In this document: positions 21,381 through 22,633 of the stretch, in pieces
How positions within the stretch are numbered: position 1 is the first letter of the stretch
How the letters are laid out: every line of letters starts with the position of its first letter
Origin: JBBEDS01 sp040881175
Lineage (GTDB): Bacteria > Patescibacteriota > Minisyncoccia > 2-02-FULL-40-12 > IGHO2-01-FULL-4-A
Assembly: GCA_040881175.1 (NCBI GenBank)
Contig: JBBEDS010000015.1
Span: forward strand, 1 to 22,633
Reading direction: 5' to 3'
DNA length: 22,633 nucleotides
Notes under the pieces: model-generated
Database searches by the model: none
Seen by the model: only the letters and a program-made list of their open reading frames with translations
Told to the model about the DNA's origin: nothing
Program-made: the position numbers and the translations under genes

Positions 21381-22633
21381 CTAGTATTCGTACATTGAGA
21401 GCTGAGCATCTACGGCCTTCATTATCTCAAGTACAACGCTGACTACGATCAAGATAGAAGTGCCCCCAACTACGAAAGCGGTAACACCGGTAAATCCTTG
21501 GACAATACTAGGTAAAACGGCGATCAAACCGAGAAAGACGGCTCCAACCAGAGTAACCCTGTTCAATAAGTGAGTTAAGAATTGGGAGGTTGGGTGCCCA
21601 GGTCGAATTCCCGGGATATATCCGCCTTGTTTCTGAATGTTTTCTGAAATTGATTTTGGATCGAAAGTTACTGCAGTGTAAAAATATGTAAAGAGAACGA
21701 CCAGAAAGAAGTATACACCGCCGTATATCCACTGATTCTGTACCAGGTCATTTATAGTCCTGGCAATATTAGCTACAAAAGTGACACTAGAAGTGCTGAA
21801 AAAGTTTGCAATAACGCCTGGGAATAACAAGATCGATAGCGCAAAAATTATAGGCATAACTCCAGCGTTATTTACTCTCATCGGCAGATACGTAGAAACA
21901 CCGCCGAACATTTTTGAACCCCTGACACGCCTGGCATAGTTGATTGGAATATTCCTTTGAGCTTCCGTCAGGTAAACGACGCCGGCAATAACGACAATGG
22001 CTATGATCGCAAAAGCCAAATATGTGAATAGTTGATCCGGAGTGTAGGCGGCGCTTGCCTGTCTCAAAGAGGTAGGGAGAGCGGCAACAATTCCAGCGAA
22101 GATCAAAAGAGAGACACCGTTGCCTAGGTTTTTTTCAGAGATCAGCTCACCAAGCCACATCAAGAATACTGACCCGGCCGCAATAACGAACAGCGAGCTT
22201 ATCCAGTCAAAAGAGGTTAGGTTGGTCAAGACTCCCTGTCTAGCAAGAAGGACCATAAAACCGTACCCCTGCACCATTGCCAATGGAACGGTCAGTAAAC
22301 GTGAGAGCTGGTTGAACTTCTGACGTCCAGCTTCTCCTTCATATTTATACATCTGCTCAAGACCAGGAAATATCATAGTCAAAAGCTGCATGATAATAGA
22401 TGCAGTAATATATGGGCCAAGACCAAGCATTACGATAGAGAAACTGTCCAAACCTCCGCCGGTAAATGCGCTGAGTAAACCGAAGAGCTGGTTATTCTGG
22501 AAAAAGTCTCTTAGACTGTTTGGATCGACTCCGGGGATAGGTATGGCGGCAGCGAAACGAAAGACAACCAGTAGAGCCAGTATGAAAAATATCTTATTCC
22601 TCAGGTCTGATATTTTGAATAATTTAATTAATC
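21381..22633 (-). CDS. secY: Protein translocase subunit SecY (N-terminus cut by the window edge)
   Basis: The channel subunit of the SecYEG translocon. The frame is open to the window end, so 416 residues are visible and only the first few codons are missing. The frame enters with LFKISDLRNKIFF and continues ALLVVFRFAAAIPIPGVD, the conserved first membrane segment and plug entry. Later motifs are LGLGPYITASIIMQLL (segment 2), GNGVSLLIFAGI, the cytoplasmic loop RNIPINYARR and FYTAVTFDP, and GIRPGHPTSQFL in the loop that contacts the ribosome/SecA. An apparent start at 22451 is internal (a TTG in GGGLDS). Confidence 0.97.
   Translation of the reverse strand, partial: LIKLFKISDLRNKIFFILALLVVFRFAAAIPIPGVDPNSLRDFFQNNQLFGLLSAFTGGGLDSFSIVMLGLGPYITASIIMQLLTMIFPGLEQMYKYEGEAGRQKFNQLSRLLTVPLAMVQGYGFMVLLARQGVLTNLTSFDWISSLFVIAAGSVFLMWLGELISEKNLGNGVSLLIFAGIVAALPTSLRQASAAYTPDQLFTYLAFAIIAIVVIAGVVYLTEAQRNIPINYARRVRGSKMFGGVSTYLPMRVNNAGVMPIIFALSILLFPGVIANFFSTSSVTFVANIARTINDLVQNQWIYGGVYFFLVVLFTYFYTAVTFDPKSISENIQKQGGYIPGIRPGHPTSQFLTHLLNRVTLVGAVFLGLIAVLPSIVQGFTGVTAFVVGGTSILIVVSVVLEIMKAVDAQLSMYEY

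Noticed and set aside
22451..22451. Start of secY at 22451
   Set aside because: The frame continues upstream with a clear SecY N-terminal membrane segment; the codon is an internal TTG.

Overview
The window looks like a chromosomal segment of a Candidate Phyla Radiation (Patescibacteria) bacterium. This is inferred from gene content: a long DUF4012 protein with one central membrane segment, a small FtsB-like septum protein next to a bPH2 protein, a compact secY-adk-map cluster, many 2-17 bp gene overlaps, and no biosynthetic genes beyond glycolysis and envelope sugars. The subgroup cannot be named from sequence reading. UGA is read as stop, because prfB carries the usual UGA frameshift control; this argues against the Gly-recoding lineages.

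Nearly everything lies on the minus strand. From high to low coordinates: (1) secY (cut by the window edge), adk and map, closed by a terminator overlapping the map stop. (2) A tightly overlapping run of a GT2 glycosyltransferase, galT, a DedA protein, tpiA, pgk, a DHH phosphoesterase and rnhA. (3) The RNase P RNA gene with a near-consensus promoter and a strong terminator. (4) A polyprenyl-phosphate sugar transferase, a GT4 glycosyltransferase and a DUF167 protein. (5) The DUF4012 protein. (6) lepA. (7) A bPH2 protein, an FtsB-like protein, tRNA-Gly and tRNA-Thr. (8) prfB (programmed +1 frameshift), ftsE and ftsX, closed by a terminator. (9) tRNA-Gln(CUG).

Downstream of tRNA-Gln, positions 1-2480 have a different character: AT-rich accessory genes set between repeats found nowhere else in the window. 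A 34-bp repeat (A) begins at the tRNA 3' end and recurs before each accessory transcription unit. It ends in a GAGGAG Shine-Dalgarno that serves the next gene. A 93-bp repeat (B, two copies with four mismatches) follows two of the units. A diverged fourth copy of A is at the left edge, so the array probably continues. Cargo: a membrane-anchored beta-type protein paired with a HEPN-like protein (R-x4-H motif), a nucleoside-deoxyribosyltransferase-like protein, and a second membrane-anchored protein. I read this as a tRNA-anchored, integron-like cassette array in which the tRNA promoter may drive the cargo and the repeat supplies ribosome binding. No recombinase is encoded here and the mechanism is inference.

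A second theme is translation initiation. Several first-in-operon core genes (prfB, lepA, DUF4012, sugar transferase, GT2, adk) have a -10-like hexamer only 5-10 nt before the start codon and no Shine-Dalgarno, which predicts leaderless mRNAs. The cassette array instead carries an explicit Shine-Dalgarno in its repeat.
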